Source: CAYZBF01 sp964476585 (GTDB taxonomy: Bacteria > Hydrothermota > UBA3072). From it: DNA of 22,953 bases. The position numbers and the translations under genes were made by a program. Location of the stretch: contig CAYZBF010000028.1 of assembly GCA_964476585.1 (NCBI GenBank), positions 1 to 22,953 of the forward strand, read 5' to 3'. The notes below the pieces were generated by a model. It was not told where the DNA came from. It made no database searches and saw only the letters and a list, made by a program, of their open reading frames with translations. This document shows, piece after piece, positions 7,288 to 13,880 of the stretch (position 1 is the first letter of the stretch; every line of letters begins with the position of its first letter).

Positions 7288-7942
7288 GGCACCGTTTGAG
7301 AATATTCTAACCCTTCCAAAAGTAGAAGGTTACGCTTTGGTGTCCTCTGATGATGGTTCCATAATCAAAAGGGGTGGAGTAACACCCGGCAATATAGATG
7401 AGATAGTAGCCTTTATAGGTTCTGCAGCAGAGATTATATCTGAATCATGCGGTGTGAAAGGAACGAAATGCATAAAAGTGATAGGAGTAGATAGTGTAGT
7501 CATAATTCCATATAATAAAAATTATCTTGGTTTTGTCATAACAGAGGATAAAAGACATATAGAAACGAGTATAATAGACATGCTGAGCAAGGAGGAAGGT
7601 AAGGCTCGGTTAATAGTAAATAAATTATTGAAGACCAAGGCATCTCAGCTTAATATCCTAATTGATGAATTTGCAAAAGGTTCAGATAAATCAATGTGGC
7701 AAGATTACGTATCTAAGGGTTTGGTAGCTCTAAGTAAGGGTAGTAAAATCAAGAACTGCATTTCTCTCGAAGATTTGAAGTTAAATGTATCCAGTGCAAA
7801 GGGGCTCACTCCTGAAGAAATCAACAAATTTATGAAACTATTACTTGATTTTATTGTAAAAAAGGCAGTAAGTGAGTTTGGTAGTGATGAGGCAAGAAAG
7901 CGAGTTCACACAGTGATAAAAAAGATGGGTAAGAATAAGTAA
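7277..7942 (+). CDS. Roadblock/LC7-like (MglB-type) domain protein with C-terminal helical extension
   Basis: 221 aa. The N-terminal ~105 residues fit the Roadblock/LC7 fold: a short helix, VEGYALVSSDDGSIIKRGG (the exposed beta-hairpin of MglB-like proteins), a helix at about 41-58, then IKVIGVDSVVIIPYNKNYLGFVIT, and a final helix. Roadblock proteins in bacteria commonly act as GTPase-activating or scaffold partners of small Ras-like GTPases such as MglA. No GTPase gene is in this window. Residues 121-216 form an added helical region like those of the flanking genes. The ATG at 7277 has a GGAG Shine-Dalgarno and overlaps the end of the DUF4388 gene, indicating tight coupling. Confidence 0.7.
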   Translation: MSPEAPFENILTLPKVEGYALVSSDDGSIIKRGGVTPGNIDEIVAFIGSAAEIISESCGVKGTKCIKVIGVDSVVIIPYNKNYLGFVITEDKRHIETSIIDMLSKEEGKARLIVNKLLKTKASQLNILIDEFAKGSDKSMWQDYVSKGLVALSKGSKIKNCISLEDLKLNVSSAKGLTPEEINKFMKLLLDFIVKKAVSEFGSDEARKRVHTVIKKMGKNK

Positions 7943-7944
7943 CA

Positions 7945-8631
7945 ATGATTGATCTGACGGACCTAAAAAACACCTTAAATGTTCAACTGGCTTTTAGATT
8001 AAATGAGCCTCAGGAATATGTTGGTGATATTGAGAATACGAATAATGTTTTAGAAAGAATAAAGCTGGTTTTAACTCAAACATTTGATGCACTTGATATA
8101 CCTCCATTTAAGCAATTTGTCATTTTTGGAGAAGGTAGAACTATTCTTATCTTACATTATCAGAACGAAGTTATAGGCGTTGTCTTTGACGAAAAGGTAG
8201 ATGTTGAAGAGGTGAGGAGATATATTTATAAAAAGAGTGGAGTAATAAAGACCGAGGAGAGAGAAGCTGTACCCGTAGAGGAAGAAGTTGTACTCGAAGA
8301 AGAAACAGTAGTTAAAGAGGAAAAGACGTTCCCCGAAAAGAGAGAAGAAGTTAGTGAAACTGACAAAGTGATAACCATAGAGAAAGGAATTCTGGACACT
8401 GTAATTATTGAGAAGATCGAAGGAATTGCACATAAATATCTTGGCGATTTTTCCCTGGATATTGTTTCCAACGTTATAGAAGATAGTGAGTTAGATAGAG
8501 AGAGGCCTACAAAAGATCAAGTGCTTGAGGTAACAAATTCTCTTTTTAATGCCGCATCTTTGATAATCGGATCAACAAAAGCAAGTGAGTTAGAAGAAGA
8601 TATTTTAAAAGTAATTGAGGAGGAAAGATGA
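7945..8631 (+). CDS. Roadblock-like protein with acidic linker and C-terminal helical domain
   Basis: 228 aa, not confidently recognised. Residues 30-95 (ERIKLVLTQTFDALD, then KQFVIFGEGRTILILHYQNE, then VIGVVF) follow the same strand/helix order as the Roadblock domain of the preceding protein, so a diverged Roadblock/longin-like fold is inferred. Residues 102-145 are a Glu/Val-rich low-complexity linker. Residues 150-225 are a helical domain that begins IEKIEGIAHKYLGDF. It starts 2 nt after the previous stop and its end overlaps the next gene by 4 nt. A regulatory or scaffold role with its two upstream neighbours is likely but unproven. The gap-free operon position is the main contextual evidence. 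Confidence 0.55.
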   Translation: MIDLTDLKNTLNVQLAFRLNEPQEYVGDIENTNNVLERIKLVLTQTFDALDIPPFKQFVIFGEGRTILILHYQNEVIGVVFDEKVDVEEVRRYIYKKSGVIKTEEREAVPVEEEVVLEEETVVKEEKTFPEKREEVSETDKVITIEKGILDTVIIEKIEGIAHKYLGDFSLDIVSNVIEDSELDRERPTKDQVLEVTNSLFNAASLIIGSTKASELEEDILKVIEEER

Positions 8632-9008
8632 GCTTATTCTTGTCTCTAATTTTTTCCTGGTCGGAAAGCATTGTCCGGGCCGGAATTATCAGTAGTTATG
8701 CAATGATTGTGGCTGCTGTTTTTCTCTGGATTACCTTTTTGATTTTTGGAATAATAGCAAAAAGATATGAACTTGTTCTAAGGAAAAAAACTCAGTGGCA
8801 GTTTATTCTCGTAGCTCCTTCAGGGATTCTTGTCTATGCAATTCTTAAATTCTATTCTTCAGTCATCTTAGGAAATCTTAAAATGGCTGGCGTTACAGAA
8901 ATTGTTGCCTATTCGCTATTCTTCCTCTCAGGTATATTCTCATTACTTGGTGCTCTCCGATTTAAGAAAGTAGTAACACCACGGAAAATAGAATATTATG
9001 AGAGTTAA
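8628..9008 (+). CDS. Small 3-TM membrane protein (paralogue A)
   Basis: 126 aa, no recognised family. Three hydrophobic segments lie at about 20-44, 57-81 and 92-112, with basic loops (KRYELVLRKK, RFKK) suggesting the first loop and the C-terminus are cytoplasmic. It aligns without gaps to the next gene product over the first loop and second TM (offset 15 residues), sharing Gly41, Lys45-Arg46, Leu49, Trp57, Phe75-Tyr76 and Gly82. It is preceded by a strong Shine-Dalgarno (GAGGAGG) and overlaps the upstream gene by 4 nt and the downstream gene by 11 nt. Its place between Roadblock-like proteins and ExbB suggests it may link the soluble regulators to the membrane complex. Confidence 0.6.
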   Translation: MSLFLSLIFSWSESIVRAGIISSYAMIVAAVFLWITFLIFGIIAKRYELVLRKKTQWQFILVAPSGILVYAILKFYSSVILGNLKMAGVTEIVAYSLFFLSGIFSLLGALRFKKVVTPRKIEYYES

Positions 9009-9348
9009 TGTTCCTTTTGAGTTATTATTTGGAATTGGGATATTATTATTCACTTTCTCAGTATTTATATATGGACAAATTATTAAAAGACTCCTACTTA
9101 TTGTAGGGCGAAGAGGGATATGGATATTGCCAATTATTGGAGCTATTTTTCTAATAGGTTCCACTGTGATCCATTTTTACAGAGTGTTCTTTTATGGTAT
9201 TGGCCTATCAAAAGCTGATCCAGAGGACCTTTTTCCCCTTATAAATAGTATGCTAAGAGTTAATTCAATGGAAGCATTTTCGATATTAGGGGCTGCGCTC
9301 TTGACACTTATCGGTGTTTCTATATACTACAGATGGATATCGAAGTGA
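8998..9348 (+). CDS. Small 3-TM membrane protein (paralogue B)
   Basis: 116 aa, no recognised family. Hydrophobic segments lie at about 7-27, 41-66 and 92-112. The block Gly26-x3-Lys30-Arg31, Leu34, Arg38-Arg39, Trp42, Phe60-Tyr61 and Gly67 matches the preceding protein without gaps, so these are likely tandem paralogues. This copy has a longer loop (about 68-90, SKADPEDLFPLINSML) before the third TM. The start overlaps the previous gene by 11 nt and has no clear Shine-Dalgarno, so translation probably depends on coupling. A 57-bp gap follows before ExbB. Confidence 0.6.
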   Translation: MRVNVPFELLFGIGILLFTFSVFIYGQIIKRLLLIVGRRGIWILPIIGAIFLIGSTVIHFYRVFFYGIGLSKADPEDLFPLINSMLRVNSMEAFSILGAALLTLIGVSIYYRWISK

Positions 9349-9405
9349 TTTTGTCTAAACGGAAGCCTGAATTTCTTGATTTAGGTGAAAATGAAAGGAG
9401 GTTTT

Positions 9406-10026
9406 ATGCACGCTGCTGTTGATTTCTTTGTTAGAGGTAGCTGGGCAATGTGGCCACTACTGATTGCTGCAATTATTGGGTTTTCTTATATAATAGAAAG
9501 ATTCATAACATTCTTACGTGCTCGAATTGATCCTGAGGCGTTCGTTTCAGAACTTCTAATGACTTTAAAAGAAAAGGGTGTACCAGCAGCAATCAACTAT
9601 TGCAAAAGAATTCCAAGCCCTGTAGCTAAGGTGCTTCAACCAGTCCTTGAAAAGTATAAGCAAGTAGGTAAAGATAGAGAGGTCCTTGAGGAGATTCTTA
9701 CAAGGACAGCCACCAAGGAGTTAGCATTCCTTGATCGTGGTATGCTTGTTCTTGCATCTGTTGCTAATATCTCTCCGATGATTGGATTCCTTGGAACAGT
9801 TTCAGGGATGATCAAGGCCTTCACTGCTATTGCACTTGCTGGAACGGTTGAACCAACACTGGTTGCATCAGGTATTTCAGAAGCACTTATTACAACTGCT
9901 ACAGGATTGGCACTTGCTATTCCTATATCAGGTGCACACGCATATTTTACTCAGAAGGTAAATACGTATACAAGATCAATGGAGGAAGCTTCTGCTGCTC
10001 TGATGGACGCATTGCTGGAGGCGTAA
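9406..10026 (+). CDS. exbB: ExbB/TolQ/MotA-family proton channel protein
   Basis: 206 aa from ATG 9406. This start is chosen because AAAGGAGG at 9394-9401 sits 4-5 nt upstream; an in-frame GTG at 9385 would put this Shine-Dalgarno inside the coding region. TM1 is at about 14-32 (AMWPLLIAAIIGFSYIIERF). TM2 holds the family motif SPMIGFLGTVSGM (123-135), and TM3 holds ISEALITTATGLALAIP (157-173). The protein forms the pentameric inner-membrane stator that uses the proton gradient together with ExbD/TolR. It is followed directly by two ExbD genes and TonB. One TolQ-like plus two TolR-like proteins also matches AglR-AglQ-AglS of myxobacterial gliding motors, so transport or motility function cannot be decided by family alone. 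Confidence 0.92.
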   Translation: MHAAVDFFVRGSWAMWPLLIAAIIGFSYIIERFITFLRARIDPEAFVSELLMTLKEKGVPAAINYCKRIPSPVAKVLQPVLEKYKQVGKDREVLEEILTRTATKELAFLDRGMLVLASVANISPMIGFLGTVSGMIKAFTAIALAGTVEPTLVASGISEALITTATGLALAIPISGAHAYFTQKVNTYTRSMEEASAALMDALLEA

Positions 10027-10431
10027 ATGAAACTGAGAGAGAAGGTCGCAAGGAGTGCTGAGATTCCAACAGCGTCAATGGCAGATATTGCCTTTCTTCT
10101 GTTGATCTTCTTTATGGTTACGACTGTGTTTGCTAATGAAATTGGGTTACAAATTGTGCTCCCTGAGAAGGGTCAGCAGGTGAAAGTTAAGGGGGAGAAC
10201 ATCCAGAGGGTATATGTGGAAGAAATGGGGGGATTGAGGCTCAATGGAGAAGCCGTTGATCAGAATGCTTTTGTTGATGAGGTGAAGGCGATCCTTGCAG
10301 CTAATAAAGATGCAATTTTCTCCATAAAGACTCATCCGCGGGCGAAGTATCAGTATATGATAAATGCCTTAGATAATTTAAGGTTAGCAAACGCTGAACG
10401 TTATTCTCTTGCACCATCGACAGAGGAGTGA
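10027..10431 (+). CDS. exbD: ExbD/TolR-family protein (first copy)
   Basis: 134 aa. The N-terminal cytoplasmic stretch is followed by a single TM, SMADIAFLLLIFFMVTTVF, with the essential channel Asp at residue 20. A periplasmic domain with the family pattern follows: LQIVLPEKGQ, a VYVEEMGGLRLNGEAV strand pair, and IFSIKTHPRAKYQYMINALD. It works with ExbB as the proton-conducting dimer in the stator pore. A GGAGG Shine-Dalgarno lies in the last codons of exbB, and the start abuts the exbB stop. It is clearly related to the next gene, especially in the TM segment, where about 20 residues are nearly identical. Confidence 0.92.
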   Translation: MKLREKVARSAEIPTASMADIAFLLLIFFMVTTVFANEIGLQIVLPEKGQQVKVKGENIQRVYVEEMGGLRLNGEAVDQNAFVDEVKAILAANKDAIFSIKTHPRAKYQYMINALDNLRLANAERYSLAPSTEE

Positions 10432-10438
10432 GGTTAAG

Positions 10439-10843
10439 ATGAAATTAAAAAGAGAGAAACTTCAAGCAACAATACCTACGTGTTCAATGGCTGATATAGC
10501 TTTCCTTTTGCTTATATTCTTTATGGTTACAACGGTGTTTAGAGCAGAAACAGGGCTAAAAGTAATCATACCTCAGGCTGAGGCTGCCAGGAAGATACCA
10601 ACCAAAAACCTTACAAATGTATGGATCGCAGTGAATGGTATAGTTTCTATAGACGATGCTCTTATCTCAAAAGGCAAGATATCGGCAATAATGGCTAGAA
10701 AAAGAATGATCAATCCCGATATAATTGTTTCAGTGAGATGTGATAAAGCGACAGATTATAAACTGGTTGAGGATGTATTTAATCAATTCGTTGATGCAAG
10801 TGTGCTAAAGATATCACTTGCCACGACTAAGAAAAGAGGTTAA
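10439..10843 (+). CDS. exbD: ExbD/TolR-family protein (second copy)
   Basis: 134 aa from ATG 10439, the same length as the first copy. An upstream in-frame ATG at 10409 would overlap the first exbD by 23 nt and lacks a ribosome site, while GAGGAG at 10423-10428 supports 10439. The TM SMADIAFLLLIFFMVTTVF is the same as in copy one, with channel Asp19. The periplasmic domain is quite different (LKVIIPQAEAARKIP, NVWIAVNGIVSIDDALIS, DIIVSVRCDKATDYKLVEDVF). The conserved pore helix with diverged outer domains suggests a heterodimeric pair in the ExbB pore, as in other FCB-group Ton systems and in AglQ/AglS. Confidence 0.9.
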   Translation: MKLKREKLQATIPTCSMADIAFLLLIFFMVTTVFRAETGLKVIIPQAEAARKIPTKNLTNVWIAVNGIVSIDDALISKGKISAIMARKRMINPDIIVSVRCDKATDYKLVEDVFNQFVDASVLKISLATTKKRG

Positions 10844-10846
10844 AAA

Positions 10847-11464
10847 ATGGATAATGGTGTTGACCTTAAGAAATTTTATCCTCTTCACATGAGAATAGCA
10901 CTCCTTCTCACATTAGTTATTTTTATTTTAGGATTTATGTTTATCCCCGAACAGAAAATTAAGGAGTATAAACCTAGGATTCAAAGGGTGATACAGGTTC
11001 AGAAACTTCCACCACAGCTCCAAAATATCGTTAAGCCACCGCCACCACCGAAACCCAAGATGCCAGTTGCGGCAGAGAGTGATGAAGAGGCCGAGCAAGA
11101 AACTATTGAGGAAACAGATTTTACGGGCTATGAAACGAAAGAAGCGGAAGTTGAATTTAACCCTCCACCTTTTGTTCCTTATGAAATTGCACCAAAAGCG
11201 CTTAACTTAGAAGATGTAAAAAGAAGAACTCCATATCCAGAATCAGCAAAGAGGTTAGGTATAGAAGGGACCGTATTATTAAAATTAGGTGTGGATAAAA
11301 AGGGAAAGGTAAGAAAGGTAATACTGGTGAGATCCTTATATCCAGCCCTTGACAGGATTGCAATAGAGATGGTATTGCAGATAAACTTTAGTCCTGCGAT
11401 GCAAAGGGATCAGCCTGTAGATGTATGGATTGCTTTCCCTTACACGTTTTCACTTGAAGATTAA
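10847..11464 (+). CDS. tonB: TonB-family energy transducer
   Basis: 205 aa. One N-terminal TM (about 16-33) follows a short basic/polar cytoplasmic stretch. A periplasmic linker with Pro-rich VKPPPPPKPKMP (62-73) and an acidic Glu-rich part (79-105) comes next. The C-terminal TonB domain starts near 125: RRTPYPESAKRLGIEGTVLLKLGVDKKGKV, then SLYPALDRIAIEMVLQINFSPA, ending VDVWIAFPYTFSL. It spans the periplasm to pass energy from ExbB/ExbD to an outer-membrane partner. No TonB-dependent receptor lies in the window. A GAGG Shine-Dalgarno precedes ATG 10847 by a few nt. The gene is last in the operon, and its stop codon lies inside the hairpin at 11462-11499. Confidence 0.92.
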   Translation: MDNGVDLKKFYPLHMRIALLLTLVIFILGFMFIPEQKIKEYKPRIQRVIQVQKLPPQLQNIVKPPPPPKPKMPVAAESDEEAEQETIEETDFTGYETKEAEVEFNPPPFVPYEIAPKALNLEDVKRRTPYPESAKRLGIEGTVLLKLGVDKKGKVRKVILVRSLYPALDRIAIEMVLQINFSPAMQRDQPVDVWIAFPYTFSLED

Positions 11465-11499
11465 CTAAAGGGCTCCTTTTAACTGGAGCCCTTTAGTTA
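11462..11499. terminator. Perfect 15-bp hairpin between tonB and recG
   Basis: Arms 11462-11476 and 11485-11499 pair perfectly around an 8-nt loop. The left arm begins with the tonB stop TAA, and the right arm ends 3 nt before the recG ATG. The following T-run is short (TTATTT is interrupted by A), so termination may be partial. The right arm holds the only GGAG upstream of recG. Confidence 0.75.
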
Positions 11500-11502
11500 T
11501 TT

Positions 11503-13563
11503 ATGTCTAAGTTATCTCTTGACGATTCAATTCAGTGGGTAAGAGGTGTAGGACCTTATAGAGCAAAATTGCTGGCCCGATCTTCAATAAAAACGATTCG
11601 TGATTTCCTTTATCTTCCACCACGAAGATATCTTGATCGAAGTGATATAAAACCAATCAAAGACCTAAAGGTTGGTGAAGAAGCGACTGTGGAGGGTGAT
11701 ATAGTTTCCAAAAACTCTAGAAAGAGTAGAAGGAATATGCTAATCACTGACATTATTGTGTATGATGGAACAGGGATGATTACGGGCCGTTGGTTTAATC
11801 AGGAGTGGGTCGACAAACATTTTAAAAAGGGACAGCATCTTTTCTTGAGTGGCAAAGTTGATCACTTCCGTGGCTTACAGTTAATCAATCCGGATTATGA
11901 GTTTTTATCTAAGGAAGAAAAAGAACTAATACATACTGGAAGGATAATTCCGTTATACCCATTAACAAAAGGTCTTGGACATAGATTTATGAGAAAAACT
12001 ATTAATTGCATTCTTAACGAGGTACTGGATAAAGTGAGTGACTCTCTACCTCCTAACATATTAAAAAAACATGATTTAATCTCGCTTCCAGAAGCTTTAC
12101 AGAACATACATTTCCCTTCCAGCAGAAAACTCATAACGAGAGCGAAAAAGAGACTTGCTTTTGACGAGCTTTTCTATCTACAATTGTTTTTAGCTCTTAG
12201 AAAGAAAGAAAAAAAGAAACATAGGGGTTTTTCTTTTAATGTGGACTCCAATCTTTTGAAAAGATTTCTCTCTTCACTGAAATTTGAACTCACTAATTCA
12301 CAAAAGAAGGTCTTAGCTGAAATCAAGAAAGATATGCAATCCCCTGATTCAATGAATAGACTGCTTCAAGGTGATGTAGGTTCAGGGAAAACAGTGATTG
12401 CAATAGCCACAATGCTAATTGCAGTTGATAATGGCTTTTATTCTGTTCTTATGGCCCCCACAGAGATACTCGCATATCAACATTTCTTTGTGATCAAAGA
12501 ATTTTTGACCTCATTGTCTGTTCCTATCTGGCTTCTTGTAGGTGGAATGAATTCCCGGAAAAAAAAGGAAGCATTATCTCATATACAGGAGAAAAGGGGT
12601 ATCATTATAGGGACGCACGCTTTACTGGAAGAGGATATCAAGATACCTGATTTAGGATTGGTAATAATAGATGAGCAACACCGTTTTGGGGTCGCACAGA
12701 GAGCAAAAATTAAAAGAAAAGGAAGTGAATCTGATTCTCTGGTGATGACTGCAACGCCAATTCCAAGAACACTGGCTCTTTCTGTATATGGAGACCTAGA
12801 GTTATCGACCATTGATGAAATGCCTCCGGGTCGGATTACACCCCTTTCAAGATGGGTAAGAAAAGAGAATAAGAGGAAACTCATATATAATTGGGTTTAC
12901 AGGGAAGTAAGAGAGAAGGGTGTAAAGGCATACATAGTATTGCCTCTTATAGAGGAATCAGACAAAATGGATTTATGTTCAATTGAGAAAGAAGCTAACT
13001 TCCTTATCAACAATTTCTTTCCCGATTTAAAGGTTGGCGTATTGCATGGAAGGATGGCAAGGGAGGAAAAAGAAAGAGTTATGAATGGTTTTAGAGGACG
13101 AGAGTTTAATGTTCTTATAACTACTACTGTCATTGAGGTTGGGATTGATGTTCCTCATGCCAATATAATGGTAGTTGAAAACGCAGATAGGTTCGGACTC
13201 GCCGGGCTCCATCAGCTAAGAGGGAGAATTGGAAGAGCGGGAGGTAAAGCATTTTTCATAATGATTGCACAGGAAAATAGTATCACGGATAATAGCAAGG
13301 CTAGGATCGGCGCTCTTGAAACAATAAATGATGGATTTAAACTAGCGGAAGTAGATTTAAAGCTACGTGGGCCAGGAGAATTTTTTGGGACACGACAACA
13401 TGGTTTTCCTGATTTTAAATTTTTTGATCCCCTTAAGGATAGAGGTATGATTGGACGGGTGAGGAATGCAGTAAATGAAATCATACTCAATGGTTGTGAG
13501 AATAGATTTATGGGTAGTCTTAGAAATATCCGGAAAGGGTCAGAATTTATTGATACAGGATAA
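11503..13563 (+). CDS. recG: ATP-dependent DNA helicase RecG
   Basis: 686 aa, normal for RecG. The N-terminal WVRGVGPYRAKLLARSSIKTIRDFLYLPPRRYLDRS is the start of the wedge/OB region. The helicase core has Walker A GDVGSGKT (290-297), Ib-like MAPTEILAYQH, DEQH box (390-393) in IIDEQHRFGVAQR, TATPIPRT (416-423), and late motifs TTTVIEVGIDVPHANIMVVENADRFGLAGLHQLRGRIGR. The C-terminal RecG-specific LRGPGEFFGTRQHGFPDFKFFD is present. It remodels stalled replication forks and Holliday junctions in the cytosol. The start ATG 11503 is supported by the position of the conserved GVG motif. It lacks a well-placed Shine-Dalgarno; the nearest GGAG (11485-11488) is 14 nt away in a hairpin arm. Confidence 0.96.
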   Translation: MSKLSLDDSIQWVRGVGPYRAKLLARSSIKTIRDFLYLPPRRYLDRSDIKPIKDLKVGEEATVEGDIVSKNSRKSRRNMLITDIIVYDGTGMITGRWFNQEWVDKHFKKGQHLFLSGKVDHFRGLQLINPDYEFLSKEEKELIHTGRIIPLYPLTKGLGHRFMRKTINCILNEVLDKVSDSLPPNILKKHDLISLPEALQNIHFPSSRKLITRAKKRLAFDELFYLQLFLALRKKEKKKHRGFSFNVDSNLLKRFLSSLKFELTNSQKKVLAEIKKDMQSPDSMNRLLQGDVGSGKTVIAIATMLIAVDNGFYSVLMAPTEILAYQHFFVIKEFLTSLSVPIWLLVGGMNSRKKKEALSHIQEKRGIIIGTHALLEEDIKIPDLGLVIIDEQHRFGVAQRAKIKRKGSESDSLVMTATPIPRTLALSVYGDLELSTIDEMPPGRITPLSRWVRKENKRKLIYNWVYREVREKGVKAYIVLPLIEESDKMDLCSIEKEANFLINNFFPDLKVGVLHGRMAREEKERVMNGFRGREFNVLITTTVIEVGIDVPHANIMVVENADRFGLAGLHQLRGRIGRAGGKAFFIMIAQENSITDNSKARIGALETINDGFKLAEVDLKLRGPGEFFGTRQHGFPDFKFFDPLKDRGMIGRVRNAVNEIILNGCENRFMGSLRNIRKGSEFIDTG

Positions 13564-13567
13564 ATTA

Positions 13568-13682
13568 GGTCTTAGGGATTGGGTATTAGGTGTTAGGTCT
13601 TGGATATTATTTATTTAAATTCAATTTTTCTAAAATATTAAAAGTGGGGGAGACTAAGAGCTAAAACCTAAGAACTAAGACC
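13568..13682. repeat. Degenerate intergenic repeat with inverted ends
   Basis: The gap between the convergent recG and rpmE genes starts with degenerate copies of a TTAGGTNTTAGG-like unit (13566-13600). It ends with the inverse type (CTAAAACCTAAGAACTAAGACC region, 13661-13682). The outermost 8 bp, GGTCTTAG (13568-13575) and CTAAGACC (13675-13682), are perfect inverted copies. The centre is A/T-rich. It resembles a miniature dispersed repeat and may also serve as a hairpin between convergent genes. Confidence 0.5.
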
Positions 13683-13686
13683 TTCT

Positions 13687-13872
13687 CTATATCTTTGAAA
13701 TATTCGAGAGGTCGGGAATAACTCCTTCTTTTCGGAGTTTCTGATATACAGGATGACAGGCAGAACAGATTTCTACATGAATTGATTCTTTTGTTGATCT
13801 TGTTTTAATCTTGTTGCCACATGTACAGGTTATTATTGCATCTTTATATTCCGGATGTATATCCTTTTTCAA
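13687..13872 (-). CDS. rpmE: 50S ribosomal protein L31 (atypical C-terminus)
   Basis: 61 aa. MKKDIHPEYKDAIITCTCGNKIKTRSTKESIHVEICSACHP is a textbook L31 start with the four zinc-binding Cys (CTC and CSAC). L31 usually continues with FYTGKQK and ends DTAGRVEKF plus a basic tail, but here the frame reads VYQKLRKEGVIPDL and stops after 61 residues. Another frame of the same DNA reads TPKRRSYSRPLEYFK, closer to the expected tail, so a frameshift (real or from sequencing) is possible. The start is TTG at 13870-13872 with AGGAGG 4 nt upstream. That Shine-Dalgarno overlaps the rho stop codon, so rho-rpmE is a coupled operon, a widely conserved pairing. Confidence 0.9.
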   Translation of the reverse strand: MKKDIHPEYKDAIITCTCGNKIKTRSTKESIHVEICSACHPVYQKLRKEGVIPDLSNISKI

Positions 13873-13880
13873 TTTTCCTC

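Noticed and set aside
6460..8631. DUF4388/Roadblock genes considered as a two-component or chemotaxis system
   Set aside because: No receiver, histidine kinase or methyl-accepting domains are seen in these or nearby proteins.
9385..9405. GTG 9385 as the start of ExbB
   Set aside because: It would place a perfect AAAGGAGG within the coding region; ATG 9406 is correctly spaced from it.
10409..10438. ATG 10409 as the start of the second ExbD
   Set aside because: It overlaps the first ExbD without a ribosome site. ATG 10439 gives the same N-terminus and length as copy one.
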